Shown here piece after piece: positions 34,686 to 44,379 of a stretch of DNA of 64,000 nucleotides. The notes below the pieces were generated by a model that had not been told where the DNA came from, did not search any database, and worked only from the letters and a program-made list of their open reading frames with translations. The position numbers and the translations under genes were made by a program. Source of the stretch: Halorubrum xinjiangense. GTDB taxonomy: Archaea > Halobacteriota > Halobacteria > Halobacteriales > Haloferacaceae. The DNA lies in contig NZ_FNBO01000002.1 in the NCBI RefSeq assembly GCF_900102375.1, forward strand, positions 1 to 64,000, read 5' to 3'. The stretch's first letter is position 1. Each line of letters opens with the position of its first letter.

Positions 34686-35083
34686 TGGAGGCGCTCAAGG
34701 CCGACGTCACGCAGGGGCTCTCGAAGGGCTCGCTCATCACGTGCGCCGACAACACCGGCGCCCGTGAGCTGAAGGTGATCTCCGTGTCGGGCTACTCCGG
34801 CACGAAGAACCGCCACCCGAAGGCAGGAATCGGCGACAAGGTGACCGTCTCGGTCACCAAGGGGACCCCGGAGATGCGGCGGCAGGTGCTGGAGGCGGTC
34901 GTCGTCCGCCAGCGCAAGCCGATCCGCCGCCCGGACGGCACGCGCGTGAAGTTCGAGGACAACGCGGCCGTCATCATCGACGACCTCGAGGAGCCGCGGG
35001 GCACGGAGATCAAAGGCCCCGTCGCCCGCGAGGTCGCCGAACGATTCGGGAGCATCGCCTCGACCGCGACGATGATCGTCTAA
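34685..35083 (+). CDS. rpl14: 50S ribosomal protein L14 (uL14)
   Basis: The 132-residue protein starts [16 protein letters not shown], with [18 protein letters not shown] and the [15 protein letters not shown] loop. The ATG shares one base with the rps17 stop. A GTG one codon earlier is a less likely start. Confidence 0.96.
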   Translation: MEALKADVTQGLSKGSLITCADNTGARELKVISVSGYSGTKNRHPKAGIGDKVTVSVTKGTPEMRRQVLEAVVVRQRKPIRRPDGTRVKFEDNAAVIIDDLEEPRGTEIKGPVAREVAERFGSIASTATMIV

Positions 35084-35085
35084 CT

Positions 35086-35442
35086 ATGACGAAACAGCCA
35101 CGCAAACAGCGAAAACGGTCGGAGACCGCGCCGCTCCACGAGCGGCAGAATCAGGTCCGGGCCACCCTCACCGAGGATCTCCGCGAGGAGTACGGACAGC
35201 GGAACGTCCGCGTCAACGCCGGCGACACCGTCGAGGTGCTTCGCGGCGACGCGGCCGGGACGGAGGCCGAAGTCGTCTCCGTCGACCTGTCCGCCGAGCG
35301 GATCACGGTCGAGGACGTCACCGTCGAGAAGGCGGACGGGGAGGAAGTTCCCCGCCCCATCCCGGCGAGCAACGTCCGGGTGACCGATCTGGACCTCGAA
35401 GACGAGCGCCGCGAGGCGCGGCTCCAGGAGGATAACGAATGA
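35086..35442 (+). CDS. rpl24: 50S ribosomal protein L24 (uL24)
   Basis: The 118-residue protein has the KOW motif in [22 protein letters not shown] and a basic N-terminus ([12 protein letters not shown]). It overlaps rps4e by four bases. Confidence 0.95.
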   Translation: MTKQPRKQRKRSETAPLHERQNQVRATLTEDLREEYGQRNVRVNAGDTVEVLRGDAAGTEAEVVSVDLSAERITVEDVTVEKADGEEVPRPIPASNVRVTDLDLEDERREARLQEDNE

Positions 35443-36161
35443 CGCGACACCAGAAGCGACTGTCAGTACCGAACTCCTGGCCGGTCGAGCGCAAGACGAA
35501 CACGTTCACCGTGAAGGCGGGCGCGGGCCCGCACGGCGAGGCGGGCGTTCCGCTCGTCGTCCTGCTGCGGGACGTGCTCGGCTACGTCGACTCGACGAAG
35601 GAGGCGCGCTACGCGCTGAACAACGACTCGATCCTCGTCAACGGGGACGCGGTTTCGGACGAGCAGCGTCCGATCGGGATGTTCGACATCCTGGCGTTCC
35701 CCGAGCGCGGGGAGTACTTCCGCGTCTTCCCCGACGAGGGCGGTCGGCTCGCGCTGACGCCCGTCGACGAGGAGGCCGCGGGCAGCCGGCTCGGGAAGAT
35801 CACGAACAAGACCGTCGTCCCCGGCGGGGCCGTCCAGCTGACGCTCCACGACGGGACGAACGTCCGCGTCGACGACGACGCGGACTACGAGACGAACGAC
35901 TCGATCGTCGTCGACAACGAGACGAAGGAGATCGTCGCCCACTTCGAGTACGAGGAGGGCGCCCTCGTCACCGCCGTCGCCGGCCAGCACGCCGGCCAGA
36001 TCGGCGAGGTCGACGACATCGACGTGACGCTCGGCTCCGGCGACAACACCGTCACCGTCGCCAGCGACGACGACGGCTACGAGACGGTCGAGGAGTACGT
36101 CGTCGTCATCGACGAGAACTTCACCGACGACGCCGACGAGGCGGGTGATTCGGATGAGTGA
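35439..36161 (+). CDS. rps4e: 30S ribosomal protein S4e (eS4)
   Basis: The 240-residue archaeal/eukaryal protein opens with the conserved [16 protein letters not shown]. An S4-like RNA-binding segment ([26 protein letters not shown]) and a KOW-like C-terminal part follow. Overlaps rpl5 by eight bases. Confidence 0.96.
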   Translation: MTRHQKRLSVPNSWPVERKTNTFTVKAGAGPHGEAGVPLVVLLRDVLGYVDSTKEARYALNNDSILVNGDAVSDEQRPIGMFDILAFPERGEYFRVFPDEGGRLALTPVDEEAAGSRLGKITNKTVVPGGAVQLTLHDGTNVRVDDDADYETNDSIVVDNETKEIVAHFEYEEGALVTAVAGQHAGQIGEVDDIDVTLGSGDNTVTVASDDDGYETVEEYVVVIDENFTDDADEAGDSDE

Positions 36162-36678
36162 AGCCGAGAGCGCCGACCACGAGATGCGCGAGCCGTCTCT
36201 CGAGAAGGTCGTCGTCCACATGGGCGTCGGGCAGGGCGGTGAACCCCTCGCCGACGCCGAGGAGATCATCGAGGCGATCACGGGCCAGCAGTCGGTCCGG
36301 ACCACCTCGAAGCGCACCATCGCCGAGTTCGGGATCCGCAAGGGCGACCCGATCGGCGTGAAGGTGACGCTGCGGGGCGAGGACGCGCACGCGTTCCTCG
36401 AGACCGCGCTGGAGCTGGTCGACGTCGGCCGGAGCCAGTTCGACGACACGGGCAACCTCAGCTTCGGGGTCGAGGACCACACCGACTTCCCGAGCCAGGA
36501 GTACGACCCCAACACCGGTATCTACGGCCTCGACGTGACGACGACGATCGTCCGTCCCGGCTACCGCGTCTCGAAACGCGACAAGGCGACGGGGACCATC
36601 CCCGCCCGCCACCGGATGACAGCCGAGGACGCGGCCGCGTTCCTCGAAACGAACTTCGACGTCGAGGTATCCGAATGA
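36154..36678 (+). CDS. rpl5: 50S ribosomal protein L5 (uL5)
   Basis: The 174-residue 5S rRNA-binding protein has [39 protein letters not shown] and the [18 protein letters not shown] segment. ATG at 36154 lies inside the rps4e end. The stop overlaps rps14. Confidence 0.95.
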   Translation: MSEAESADHEMREPSLEKVVVHMGVGQGGEPLADAEEIIEAITGQQSVRTTSKRTIAEFGIRKGDPIGVKVTLRGEDAHAFLETALELVDVGRSQFDDTGNLSFGVEDHTDFPSQEYDPNTGIYGLDVTTTIVRPGYRVSKRDKATGTIPARHRMTAEDAAAFLETNFDVEVSE

Positions 36679-36848
36679 GCGAAGCGAACAACGACACGGG
36701 CGAGCACGCCGCGAAGCGCACCGACTCCCGGCACACGTGCCGGCGGTGCGACCGCGAGCAGGGGCTCGTCGGCAAGTACGACATCAACCTCTGCCGGCAG
36801 TGCTTCCGCGAGGTCGCCCGAGACATGGGATTCGAGAAGTACAGCTGA
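36675..36848 (+). CDS. rps14: 30S ribosomal protein S14 (uS14), zinc-binding form
   Basis: The 57-residue protein is encoded between rpl5 and rps8. The zinc ribbon is formed by CRRC and CRQC, separated by KYDIN-type residues, and the end reads [13 protein letters not shown] overlaps the rpl5 stop and the next gene starts two bases after its TGA. Confidence 0.95.
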   Translation: MSEANNDTGEHAAKRTDSRHTCRRCDREQGLVGKYDINLCRQCFREVARDMGFEKYS

Positions 36849-36850
36849 TC

Positions 36851-37243
36851 ATGACGGGAAACGATCCATTCACCAACGCGCTCGCCGGCATGGACAACGC
36901 CGAGAGCGTTGGCCACCTGTCGTACACGGTAGAGCCCGCTTCGAACATCATCGGCTCCGTCCTCGAGGTCCTCTACGACCGCGGGTACGTCGACGGCTTC
37001 GAGTACGTCGACGACGGAAAAGCCGGGAAGTTCGAGGTCGAACTGAAAGGCGCGATCAACGAGTGTGGCGCCGTCAAGCCCCGCTACTCGGCGGGCGCAG
37101 ACGAGTTCGAGAAGTGGGAGAAGCGATACCTCCCCGCCCGTGACTACGGGACGCTCATCGTCACGACGAGCCACGGCGTCATGAGCCACTACGAGGCCCG
37201 CGAGGAGGGCATCGGTGGCCAAGTGATCGCATACGTCTACTAA
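36851..37243 (+). CDS. rps8: 30S ribosomal protein S8 (uS8)
   Basis: The 130-residue protein starts MTGNDPFTNALAGMDNAES. The C-terminal TTSHGVMSHYEAREEGIGGQ is the S8 signature. The ATG at 36851 is two bases after the rps14 stop. Longer in-frame ORFs cover rps14 out of frame. Confidence 0.95.
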   Translation: MTGNDPFTNALAGMDNAESVGHLSYTVEPASNIIGSVLEVLYDRGYVDGFEYVDDGKAGKFEVELKGAINECGAVKPRYSAGADEFEKWEKRYLPARDYGTLIVTTSHGVMSHYEAREEGIGGQVIAYVY

Positions 37244-37245
37244 CA

Positions 37246-37779
37246 ATGAACAGAGTCGAAATCGAGATTCCGGACGACGTCTCCGCCGAGACCGATCACC
37301 TCGAACTCACCGTCGAGGGGCCCAACGGAAGCGTCACGCGACGCCTCTGGTACCCCGACGTCGACGTCGCGGTCGAGGAGGGCGCGGTGGTCATCACCGC
37401 CGAGAACGAGGACGCGAAGACCAACGCCACGGTCGGCACCTTCGAGAGCCACGTCGCCAACATGGTCCACGGCGTCACCGACGGGTGGGAGTACACGATG
37501 GAAGTGTACTACGCCCACTTCCCGATGCAGGTGAACGTGGAGGGCGACGAGGTCGTCATCGAGAACTTCCTCGGAGAGAGCGCCGCGCGGCGCACCCCGA
37601 TCCGCGGAGACACTGACGTACAGATCGACGGCGAGACGGTACGGCTCACGGGCTCCGACAAGGAGGCCGTCGGGCAGACCGCCGCCGACATCGAACAGCT
37701 GACGAAGGTGACCGACAAGGACACGCGCGTCTTCCAGGACGGCGTGTACATCGTCGAGAAGCCCACCGGAGGTGCCTAA
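37246..37779 (+). CDS. rpl6: 50S ribosomal protein L6 (uL6)
   Basis: The 177-residue protein has two L6 repeats. HVANMVHGVTDGWEYTMEVYY and EKPTGGA at the end are archaeal L6 features. It lies near the factor-binding site of the large subunit. Confidence 0.95.
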   Translation: MNRVEIEIPDDVSAETDHLELTVEGPNGSVTRRLWYPDVDVAVEEGAVVITAENEDAKTNATVGTFESHVANMVHGVTDGWEYTMEVYYAHFPMQVNVEGDEVVIENFLGESAARRTPIRGDTDVQIDGETVRLTGSDKEAVGQTAADIEQLTKVTDKDTRVFQDGVYIVEKPTGGA

Positions 37780-37782
37780 CCA

Positions 37783-38490
37783 ATGGCAGACGAACTGGAA
37801 GACATCAGCGGTGTCGGTCCCTCGAAGGCGGACGCCCTTCGCGAGGCCGGCTACGAGACGGTCGAGGACGTGAAGGCCGCCTCCCAGTCGGAGCTCTCCG
37901 AGGTCGACGGCGTCGGCAACGCGCTCGCCGCGCGTATCAAGGCCGACGTCGGCGGGCTGGAGGTCGACGAGGAGGCGGACGCGGAGATCGAAGACGAGAC
38001 GGACGAGGAGGAGGCCGACGAGGCCGACGCCGACGAGACCGTCGAGACGGAGCTTCGCCCCCGCGGCCACGCCGACAAGACGCCGGCGCTGGACGACGAG
38101 ACCGCTCGCGCGCTCGCACAGAAGCACCGTGAGGGGAAACCGCAGTTCAACCGGCAGGACTACCACAAGAAAAAGCGGATCCCGACGTCGTGGCGCAAGC
38201 CGCGCGGCGGGCTCTCCAAGCAGCGCCGTCGCATGAAGTCGAAGGGCCCGGTCGTCGAGGCCGGCTTCCGTTCGCCCACGGCGTCGCGCGACCTACACCC
38301 GAGCGGCTTCGAGGAGGTCCGCGTGCACAACACGGACGACCTCGAGGGCGTCGACGGCGACACGCAGGCGGTGCGTATCGCCTCGAAGGTCGGCGGTCGC
38401 AAGCGCGAACTGATCGAAGACGAGGCGGAGGAGCGGGGAATTCGCGTGCTGAACCCGACCTACGTCGAAGTGGAGGTCAACGATGAGTGA
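37783..38490 (+). CDS. rpl32e: 50S ribosomal protein L32e (eL32) with N-terminal helix-hairpin-helix extension
   Basis: The 235-residue protein has an N-terminal HhH region ([20 protein letters not shown] and [18 protein letters not shown], residues 5-60) and an acidic linker (60-90). The L32e core begins near residue 115 ([21 protein letters not shown]). The extension is typical of haloarchaeal L32e. Overlaps rpl19e by eight bases. Confidence 0.95.
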   Translation: MADELEDISGVGPSKADALREAGYETVEDVKAASQSELSEVDGVGNALAARIKADVGGLEVDEEADAEIEDETDEEEADEADADETVETELRPRGHADKTPALDDETARALAQKHREGKPQFNRQDYHKKKRIPTSWRKPRGGLSKQRRRMKSKGPVVEAGFRSPTASRDLHPSGFEEVRVHNTDDLEGVDGDTQAVRIASKVGGRKRELIEDEAEERGIRVLNPTYVEVEVNDE

Positions 38491-38944
38491 TCTGAAGGCG
38501 CAGAAACGGCTCGCAGCGGACGAGCTGGACGTCGGCAAGGGCCGCGTCTGGCTCGACCCCGAAGCACAGGAGGAGATCGCGGACGCGATCACCCGCGAGG
38601 ACGTCCGCGACCTCATCGACCAGGGAACGATCCGCGCGAAAGACGCGAAGACGAACTCCCGCGGTCGCGCCCGCGAGCGCGCCGAGAAGCGCTCGTACGG
38701 ACACCAGTCCGGCGCCGGTACCCGGAAGGGTCGCTCCGGCGCGCGGCAGAACACGAAAGACGACTGGAAGGCGCGCATCCGCGCACAGCGCGCGCGCCTG
38801 AAGGAGCTTCGCGACGAGGAAGACGTGCTCGACGCCTCCGAGTACCGCACGCTCTACAACAAGGCGAGCGGGGGAGACTTCGAGGACGTCGCCCGTCTCG
38901 AGGCGTACATTCGGACGCAGTACGGCTACGAGGTGACGGACTAA
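38483..38944 (+). CDS. rpl19e: 50S ribosomal protein L19e (eL19)
   Basis: The 153-residue protein starts [26 protein letters not shown]. The basic stretch [19 protein letters not shown] plus TRKG is the usual L19e rRNA-binding segment. Last base overlaps rpl18. Confidence 0.95.
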   Translation: MSDLKAQKRLAADELDVGKGRVWLDPEAQEEIADAITREDVRDLIDQGTIRAKDAKTNSRGRARERAEKRSYGHQSGAGTRKGRSGARQNTKDDWKARIRAQRARLKELRDEEDVLDASEYRTLYNKASGGDFEDVARLEAYIRTQYGYEVTD

Positions 38945-39501
38945 TGGCGACAGGACCACGATACAAGGTGCCGATGCGGCGCCGCCGCGAGGTCCGGACG
39001 GATTACCATCAGAGGTTGCGCCTGCTGAAATCGGGCAAGCCTCGCCTGGTCGCCCGGGTGAGCAACGCTCACGTCAGGGCGCAGCTGGTGACCCCCGGAT
39101 CGGACGGCGACGAGACCCACGCGGCCGCCTCCAGCGAGGAGCTCGGCGAGTACGGCTGGGACGCCCCCACGGGCAACCTCCCCAGCGCGTACCTCACCGG
39201 CTTCCTCGCGGGCGCCCGCGCCGTCGACGCCGGCCTCGAAGAGGCCGTCCTCGACATCGGGCTCAACACGGCGACGCCCGGCAACAAGACGTTCGCGGTA
39301 CAGGAAGGAGCGATCGACGCGGGGCTCGATATCCCGCACAACGACGACGTGCTGGCCGACTGGTCGCGCACGCGCGGCGAACACATCGCCGACTACGCCG
39401 AGCAGCTCGACGAGCCGCTGTACAGCGGCGCGTTCGACGCCAGCGAGCTACCCGAGCACTTCGACGACGTGCTCGCGACTATCCAGGAGGACCATGAGTA
39501 G
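38944..39501 (+). CDS. rpl18: 50S ribosomal protein L18 (uL18)
   Basis: The 185-residue 5S rRNA-binding protein starts [21 protein letters not shown] and carries [24 protein letters not shown]. It overlaps rps5 by eight bases. Confidence 0.95.
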   Translation: MATGPRYKVPMRRRREVRTDYHQRLRLLKSGKPRLVARVSNAHVRAQLVTPGSDGDETHAAASSEELGEYGWDAPTGNLPSAYLTGFLAGARAVDAGLEEAVLDIGLNTATPGNKTFAVQEGAIDAGLDIPHNDDVLADWSRTRGEHIADYAEQLDEPLYSGAFDASELPEHFDDVLATIQEDHE

Positions 39502-40141
39502 ACACAACGACGGCTGGGAACCGCGGACGCGACTCGGCCGCAAGGTACAGGACGGCGATATCACGTCGATGGAACAGGCGCTCGAATCCGGCCTCCCGCT
39601 GAAGGAGGCGGAGATCGTCGACCAGCTCCTCCCGGGGCTCGAAGACGAGGTGCTGGACATCAACATGGTCCAGCGCATGACCGACTCCGGCCGCCGCGTG
39701 AAGTTCCGCTGCGTGGTCGCCGTGGGCAACCGCGACGGCTACCTCGGCTACGCGCAGGCCCGCGACGACCAGGTCGGCGGCGCGATCCAGAAGGCGATCG
39801 ACGTCGCGAAGCTGAACATCATCTCGGTCGACCGCGGCTCGGGCTCGTGGGAGGACCAGCCCGGCGGCACCAACTCCCTCACCCGCACGGCGAAGGGGAA
39901 GGCCGGCTCCGTCACCGTCGAGATCAAGCCCGCCCCGCAGGGGCTGGGCCTCGCGGCCGCGGAGACGGTCCGCAACATCTTAGAGCTCGCCGGCGTCGAG
40001 GACGCCTGGACGAACTCCGACGGCAACACGCGCACGACGGTGAACCTCGCGAAGGCGACGTTCAACGCGCTGGAGAACGCGGCGCAGTCCCGCACGCCCC
40101 AGCACGCGCGTGAGGTTCACTACGACGAGGTGAGCGAGTGA
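39494..40141 (+). CDS. rps5: 30S ribosomal protein S5 (uS5)
   Basis: The 215-residue protein has the double-stranded RNA-binding-like N-terminal domain ([15 protein letters not shown]-type segment, [21 protein letters not shown]) and a C-terminal domain ([20 protein letters not shown]). Its TGA shares one base with the rpl30 ATG. Confidence 0.95.
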   Translation: MSRHNDGWEPRTRLGRKVQDGDITSMEQALESGLPLKEAEIVDQLLPGLEDEVLDINMVQRMTDSGRRVKFRCVVAVGNRDGYLGYAQARDDQVGGAIQKAIDVAKLNIISVDRGSGSWEDQPGGTNSLTRTAKGKAGSVTVEIKPAPQGLGLAAAETVRNILELAGVEDAWTNSDGNTRTTVNLAKATFNALENAAQSRTPQHAREVHYDEVSE

Positions 40142-40605
40142 TGCAGGCGATCGTACAGCTCCGCGGCGACGTCAACCTCGAGTACGGCGTCGAGGACACG
40201 CTCGACATGCTGAACGTCGGGCGCGTCAACCACGCGACGTTCGTCCCCGAGACGGACTCGTACCGCGGCATGATCGCGAAGGTCAACGACGTCGTCGCGT
40301 TCGGGGAACCGAGCGTCGAGGCCGTCGCGCGGACGATCGCGCGACGCGGCGAGCCCCTCGAGGGGTCCGCCGACGTCGACGACGAGTGGATCGACGACAA
40401 CACCGACTACGCCGACCTGGAGGCGCTGGCCGAGGCGCTCGTCGACGAGGAGACGACCCTGCGCGAGCAGGGCCTCTCGCCGACGCTCCGGCTCCACGCC
40501 CCCCGCGGCGGTCACGAGGGCATCAAGCACCCGGTGATCGAGGGCGGCGAACTCGGCAAACACACCACCGAGGAGATCGACGGTCTCCTGGAGGCGATGC
40601 GATGA
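40141..40605 (+). CDS. rpl30: 50S ribosomal protein L30 (uL30)
   Basis: The 154-residue archaeal L30 starts [12 protein letters not shown], with DTLDMLNVGRVNHATFVPETD and LRLHAPRGGHEGIKHPVIEGG. The GTG at 40138 is an alternative start, the ATG at 40141 being more likely. Overlaps rpl15. Confidence 0.94.
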   Translation: MQAIVQLRGDVNLEYGVEDTLDMLNVGRVNHATFVPETDSYRGMIAKVNDVVAFGEPSVEAVARTIARRGEPLEGSADVDDEWIDDNTDYADLEALAEALVDEETTLREQGLSPTLRLHAPRGGHEGIKHPVIEGGELGKHTTEEIDGLLEAMR

Positions 40606-41099
40606 CGAGCAAGAAACGACGACAGCGCGGATCTCGCACGCACGGCGGCGGCACGCACAAGAACCGGCGCGGCGCCGGACACCGCGGCGGCCGCGGCGCG
40701 GCCGGCCGCTCGAAACACGAGTACCACAACTACGGCCCGCTCGGCAAGCACGGATTCAAGCGCCCCGAGGACGCCCAGACGGAGGTCCTCGAAGTGAAGG
40801 TCCAGAAGCTCGACGAGGACGCGGCGCTGTACGCCGCGGACGGCCTCGCCGAGGAGGACGGCGACGCGTACGTCTTCGACGCGCGCGACGTCGTTGAGGA
40901 CGGCCACGAGGCGGACGTCGTGAAGGTGCTCGGCGGCGGGCAGGTCCGGCGCGAGCTCCGCGTCACGGCCGACGCGTTCACGGCCGGTGCGGTCGAGCTC
41001 ATCGAGGAGGCCGGCGGCGAGGCGACGCTCTCCGAGCGCGCCGAAGCGGCCGCTGACGAACCGGAAAACACTTCCGACGACGAGAACGACGAGGCGTAA
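40602..41099 (+). CDS. rpl15: 50S ribosomal protein L15 (uL15)
   Basis: The 165-residue protein has the glycine/arginine-rich N-terminus (RRQRGSRTHGGGTHKNRRGAG). HGFKRPED is the archaeal motif and an acidic tail ends the protein. secY starts one base after its stop. Confidence 0.95.
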   Translation: MTSKKRRQRGSRTHGGGTHKNRRGAGHRGGRGAAGRSKHEYHNYGPLGKHGFKRPEDAQTEVLEVKVQKLDEDAALYAADGLAEEDGDAYVFDARDVVEDGHEADVVKVLGGGQVRRELRVTADAFTAGAVELIEEAGGEATLSERAEAAADEPENTSDDENDEA

Positions 41100-41100
41100 C

Positions 41101-42582
41101 ATGAGCTGGAAGGAGGCCGCCGAACCCGTGCTCTCGCGGATGCCCGTCGTGGAGCGGCCCGCGGGGCACGTCCCGTTCAAACGGAAGCTCACGTGGACGG
41201 CCGGGATCCTGATCGTCTACTTCTTCCTGACCAACATCAACCCGTTCGGGTTGGCGGTCGGGCAGGGGTCGGACTTCTTCGGGCAGTTCCGGTCCGTTCT
41301 CGCCGGTTCGTCCGGTTCGCTGCTGCAGGTCGGTATCGGACCGATCGTCACGGCGTCCATCGTCCTCCAGCTTTTGGGCGGTGCCAACCTCCTCGGGCTC
41401 GACACGGAGAACGACCCGCGTGACCAGGTCCTCTATCAGGGCCTCCAGAAGCTGCTGGTGGTCATCGTCACCGCCCTCACGGCGGCGCCGATGGTGTTCA
41501 CCGGCGGCTTCCTTCCGGCCGACGACGCCGTTGCGAGCGCGCTCGGGATCGGCACGTTCGGCGTGCAGGCGCTGATCTTCGCGCAGATCTTCGTCGGCGG
41601 CATCCTCATCCTGTTCATGGACGAGATCGTGAGCAAGTGGGGGGTCGGCTCCGGCGTCGGGCTGTTCATCATCGCGTCGGTGAGCCAGCAGATCGTCGGC
41701 GGCTTCTTCAGCTTCTCCGCGCTCGGCGCGTCCGGCTTCTTCGCGAGCTGGTACGGCGTCATCGTCGGCGACGTGCCCGCCTCGCTGTCGCCGTTCACGG
41801 CGGAGGGGCTCCAGAACCTGCTGTTCGATCCGGGGAACATTCTGGCGCTTTTCACCACGGTGTTCATCTTCGGGATCGTCGTGTACGCGGAGTCGGTCCG
41901 CGTCGAGATCCCGCTGTCGCACGCCCGCGTGAAGGGCGCCCGCGGACGCTTCCCGGTGAAGCTCATCTACGCCTCCGTCCTGCCGATGATCCTCGTTCGC
42001 GCGCTGCAGGCGAACATCCAGTTCCTCGGCCAGATCCTCTCCTCGCAGTGGGCGGGGATGCCGGCGGTACTCGGGACCTACAGCGACCAGGGACAGCCCA
42101 TCGGCGGCCTGTTCTACTACCTGAACCCGATTCAGAGCCGCGAACAGTGGATGTGGTTCCTCGGTGAGATACCGGCGTCCGTCGAACCGTGGATGATCGC
42201 GATCCGGCTCGCCGTCGACCTCACGTTCATGATCGTCGGCGGCGCCATCTTCGCGATCTTCTGGGTCGAGACCACCGGTATGGGACCGGAGGCCACCGCG
42301 AAACAGATCCAGAACTCCGGGATGCAGATTCCCGGGTTCCGCCGGAACCCGCAGGTCGTCGAGAAGGTCATGGAACGGTACATCCCGCAGGTGACCGTTA
42401 TCGGCGGCGCCCTCGTCGGGCTGCTCGCCGTGATGGCGAACCTGCTCGGTACCATCGGTCAGGTCTCCGGTACCGGGCTGCTGCTCGCGGTCTCTATCAC
42501 GTACAAGCTGTACGAGGAGATCGCCGAAGAGCAGCTGATGGAGATGCATCCGATGATGCGCCAGATGTTCGGCAACAAGTAA
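41101..42582 (+). CDS. secY: Preprotein translocase subunit SecY
   Basis: The 493-residue protein has ten membrane segments, forming the channel for Sec-dependent export and insertion. PFKRKLTWTAGILIVYFFLTNINPFG is helix 1. Cytoplasmic loop 4 (VEIPLSHARVKGARGRFPVKL) has the conserved basic ribosome contact, and a second cytoplasmic region carries MQIPGFRRNP. It is the last gene of the superoperon. A GTTTTTCG run at about 42600 is a likely termination signal. Confidence 0.97.
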   Translation: MSWKEAAEPVLSRMPVVERPAGHVPFKRKLTWTAGILIVYFFLTNINPFGLAVGQGSDFFGQFRSVLAGSSGSLLQVGIGPIVTASIVLQLLGGANLLGLDTENDPRDQVLYQGLQKLLVVIVTALTAAPMVFTGGFLPADDAVASALGIGTFGVQALIFAQIFVGGILILFMDEIVSKWGVGSGVGLFIIASVSQQIVGGFFSFSALGASGFFASWYGVIVGDVPASLSPFTAEGLQNLLFDPGNILALFTTVFIFGIVVYAESVRVEIPLSHARVKGARGRFPVKLIYASVLPMILVRALQANIQFLGQILSSQWAGMPAVLGTYSDQGQPIGGLFYYLNPIQSREQWMWFLGEIPASVEPWMIAIRLAVDLTFMIVGGAIFAIFWVETTGMGPEATAKQIQNSGMQIPGFRRNPQVVEKVMERYIPQVTVIGGALVGLLAVMANLLGTIGQVSGTGLLLAVSITYKLYEEIAEEQLMEMHPMMRQMFGNK

Positions 42583-42680
42583 CGCAACTCCGAACTCACC
42601 GTTTTTCGACTCCCTCGGCCGCCGAGCGACGCTTTCCTGGCACGTACCGGTGTCGTCTCCGATTTCGGCGGTGGGCAAGC

Positions 42681-42688
42681 CATATTAC
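42681..42688 (+). promoter_or_regulatory. TATA-like element before a leader ORF and the Lrp-type gene
   Basis: CATATTAC lies about 27 bp before the ATG at 42711. A leaderless mRNA from here would start translating the small ORF rather than the regulator. Confidence 0.4.
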
Positions 42689-42710
42689 GTCCGAACGGGT
42701 AGCTTTCGAT

Positions 42711-42809
42711 ATGACTCGTACCGCGACGCGTCCGTCCGCGTCGGTCCGCGCGCTCCGCTCGAAGCGTCGCGCGCCGCGGCCGAGCCGGCGGTCGCGGAGG
42801 CGACTATGA
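42711..42809 (+). CDS. Possible coupled leader peptide, arginine-rich (32 aa)
   Basis: ATG at 42711 opens 32 codons (12 Arg, 1 Lys) that end in a TGA overlapping the ATG of the Lrp-type regulator in the ATGA configuration. The TATA-like box is at the correct distance for leaderless initiation. Arginine-rich frames often arise by chance in GC-rich DNA, so coding is uncertain. Confidence 0.35.
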   Translation: MTRTATRPSASVRALRSKRRAPRPSRRSRRRL

Positions 42810-43570
42810 GCCGCCACCTCGACGAGATCGACCGACAGATCGTCCACGCGCTGATGTCGGACGCGCGGAACACCTCAGCACCGATGATCGCGGAGGGCAT
42901 GAACGTCTCCGCGGGAACGGTCCGAAACCGGATCGAACGCCTCGAAGAGGCTGGCGTGATCCGCGGGTACACGGCGATCGTCGACTTCGAACAGGCGGAC
43001 GGTCGACTCACCTCGGTGTTCATGTGTACGGTACCCGCCGACGAGCGGGAGCAGTTGGCGCTGGCGGCGCGGTCCATCCCCGGCGTGATCAACGTCCGCG
43101 TGCTCATGGCGGGTCGACGGGACCTCCAGGTGGTCGCGGTCGGCGAGGAGACGAGCGACTTGCGAGAGATCGCGCGGGCGCTGTCGGGGCTCGATATCCG
43201 AATCGAGGACGAGGAGCTGCTCCAGACGGAGCTTCACACACCTTACTCTCGGTTCCTCTCCGACGACTCGAGGCAGTCCGTCGTCACCGACACGGTCACC
43301 CTCGCGGACGGGACCGCCGTGATCGAGGTGTGCGTCACCGCGGACGCGCCGATCGTCGGCCGGTCGCCGTCGGAAGCCCGTGCTGACGGGACCCTGTCGA
43401 CCGACGCCGTCGTGACGTCGATAGAGCGAGACGGGTCGATAATCCATCCGGTCGACGACGCGACGATCCGGCCGGACGACGTGGTGACCGTCCTCCCCAA
43501 GGAGTCCTCCGAAGACGACGTGCTGGAGGCGTTCCTCGCCGATGAGGAGACCCCGCCGCAGACCTCGTGA
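42806..43570 (+). CDS. Lrp/AsnC-type regulator with C-terminal TrkA_C (RCK_C) domain
   Basis: The 254-residue protein begins with an AsnC-type winged helix (LDEIDRQIVHALMSDARNTSAPMIAEGMNVSAGTVRNRIERLEEAGVIRGY). An Lrp ligand-binding-like domain (about 60-140) and a final RCK_C domain (about 160-245; VIEVCVTADAPIVGRS, IIHPVDDATIRPDDVVTVL) follow. This architecture is common next to amino acid permeases in haloarchaea, and RCK_C domains bind small ligands. A USP gene and an APC permease follow. The ATG at 42806 begins directly at the helix-turn-helix domain. Confidence 0.88.
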   Translation: MSRHLDEIDRQIVHALMSDARNTSAPMIAEGMNVSAGTVRNRIERLEEAGVIRGYTAIVDFEQADGRLTSVFMCTVPADEREQLALAARSIPGVINVRVLMAGRRDLQVVAVGEETSDLREIARALSGLDIRIEDEELLQTELHTPYSRFLSDDSRQSVVTDTVTLADGTAVIEVCVTADAPIVGRSPSEARADGTLSTDAVVTSIERDGSIIHPVDDATIRPDDVVTVLPKESSEDDVLEAFLADEETPPQTS

Positions 43571-43632
43571 ACCGATCCCTCCGACGGCGGCGTCTCCCCC
43601 CGTTTATTATTCCGGACCGTCTACTCTGACCC

Positions 43633-44340
43633 ATGGCTGACACGATCCTCGTGCCGCTCGAACTGCCGGACCCGGAACCGCTGTCACCGGTGCTGGTCGA
43701 GGACCTCGCGTCGCTTTCAGTCGTGATCCTCGGTCACTACGACCTCCCGGAGCAGACGCCGGCGAGCTCCGCGCGCGAACAGTTCGGCGAGGCGGCACAG
43801 GCGACCCTTGAAGAGGTCGCCGACGCGTTTTCCGACGCCGGTGCCTCCGTTCGAACGCGACTGGTGTTCGGGAAGGACCGTGCGGCCGCGATCCGGCAGA
43901 TCGCGGCGGAAGAAGACTGCGCGGCCGAGCTCGACCCCGCCCCGACGGAGGGGATCGCTCGGATACTCGTGCCGCTTCCGGACGTCGCCGAGCTCGACCG
44001 CCTCCCGACGTTCATCCGCATTCTGGCCGAAGACTCGACCCAGCAGATCACGCTGTTCCACGTCGTCGAGGGCGACGAGTCACGTGACCGCGGCGAGACG
44101 GTCGTCTCGGAGACTCGCGAGCGCCTCGTCGCGGACGGGTTCGACCCGGACGCGGTCGACACGCTGATAATCGAGGGCGACGAACACGACGAGGAGATCC
44201 TCGGGGTCGCGACGGACTACGACGCCGTCGTGATGTACGAGCCGGAGGCTCGCCTCGGAGACCGCGTGTTCGGCTCGCTGGCCGACCGGATCGCGGACGA
44301 GACGGGCGATCCGGTGATCCTCGTCAACCGAGACTACTGA
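43633..44340 (+). CDS. Universal stress protein (UspA) family
   Basis: The 235-residue protein has two USP-like regions. The first is ILVPLELPD at the N-terminus and the second begins ILVPLPDVAEL at about residue 115. It ends DRIADETGDPVILVN. The glycine loop for ATP binding is weak (DRVFGSLADRI), so ATP binding is uncertain. The neighbouring permease suggests a regulatory role on transport. A GTTTATTATT box at about 43600-43610 precedes the ATG. Confidence 0.75.
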   Translation: MADTILVPLELPDPEPLSPVLVEDLASLSVVILGHYDLPEQTPASSAREQFGEAAQATLEEVADAFSDAGASVRTRLVFGKDRAAAIRQIAAEEDCAAELDPAPTEGIARILVPLPDVAELDRLPTFIRILAEDSTQQITLFHVVEGDESRDRGETVVSETRERLVADGFDPDAVDTLIIEGDEHDEEILGVATDYDAVVMYEPEARLGDRVFGSLADRIADETGDPVILVNRDY

Positions 44341-44379
44341 GCCCGGCTCGGACCGGGACTCGTCGCCCGGTCCGTCTCT

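Noticed and set aside
41000-42678. Minus-strand frame opposite secY
   Set aside because: Antisense shadow; SecY on the plus strand is unambiguous.
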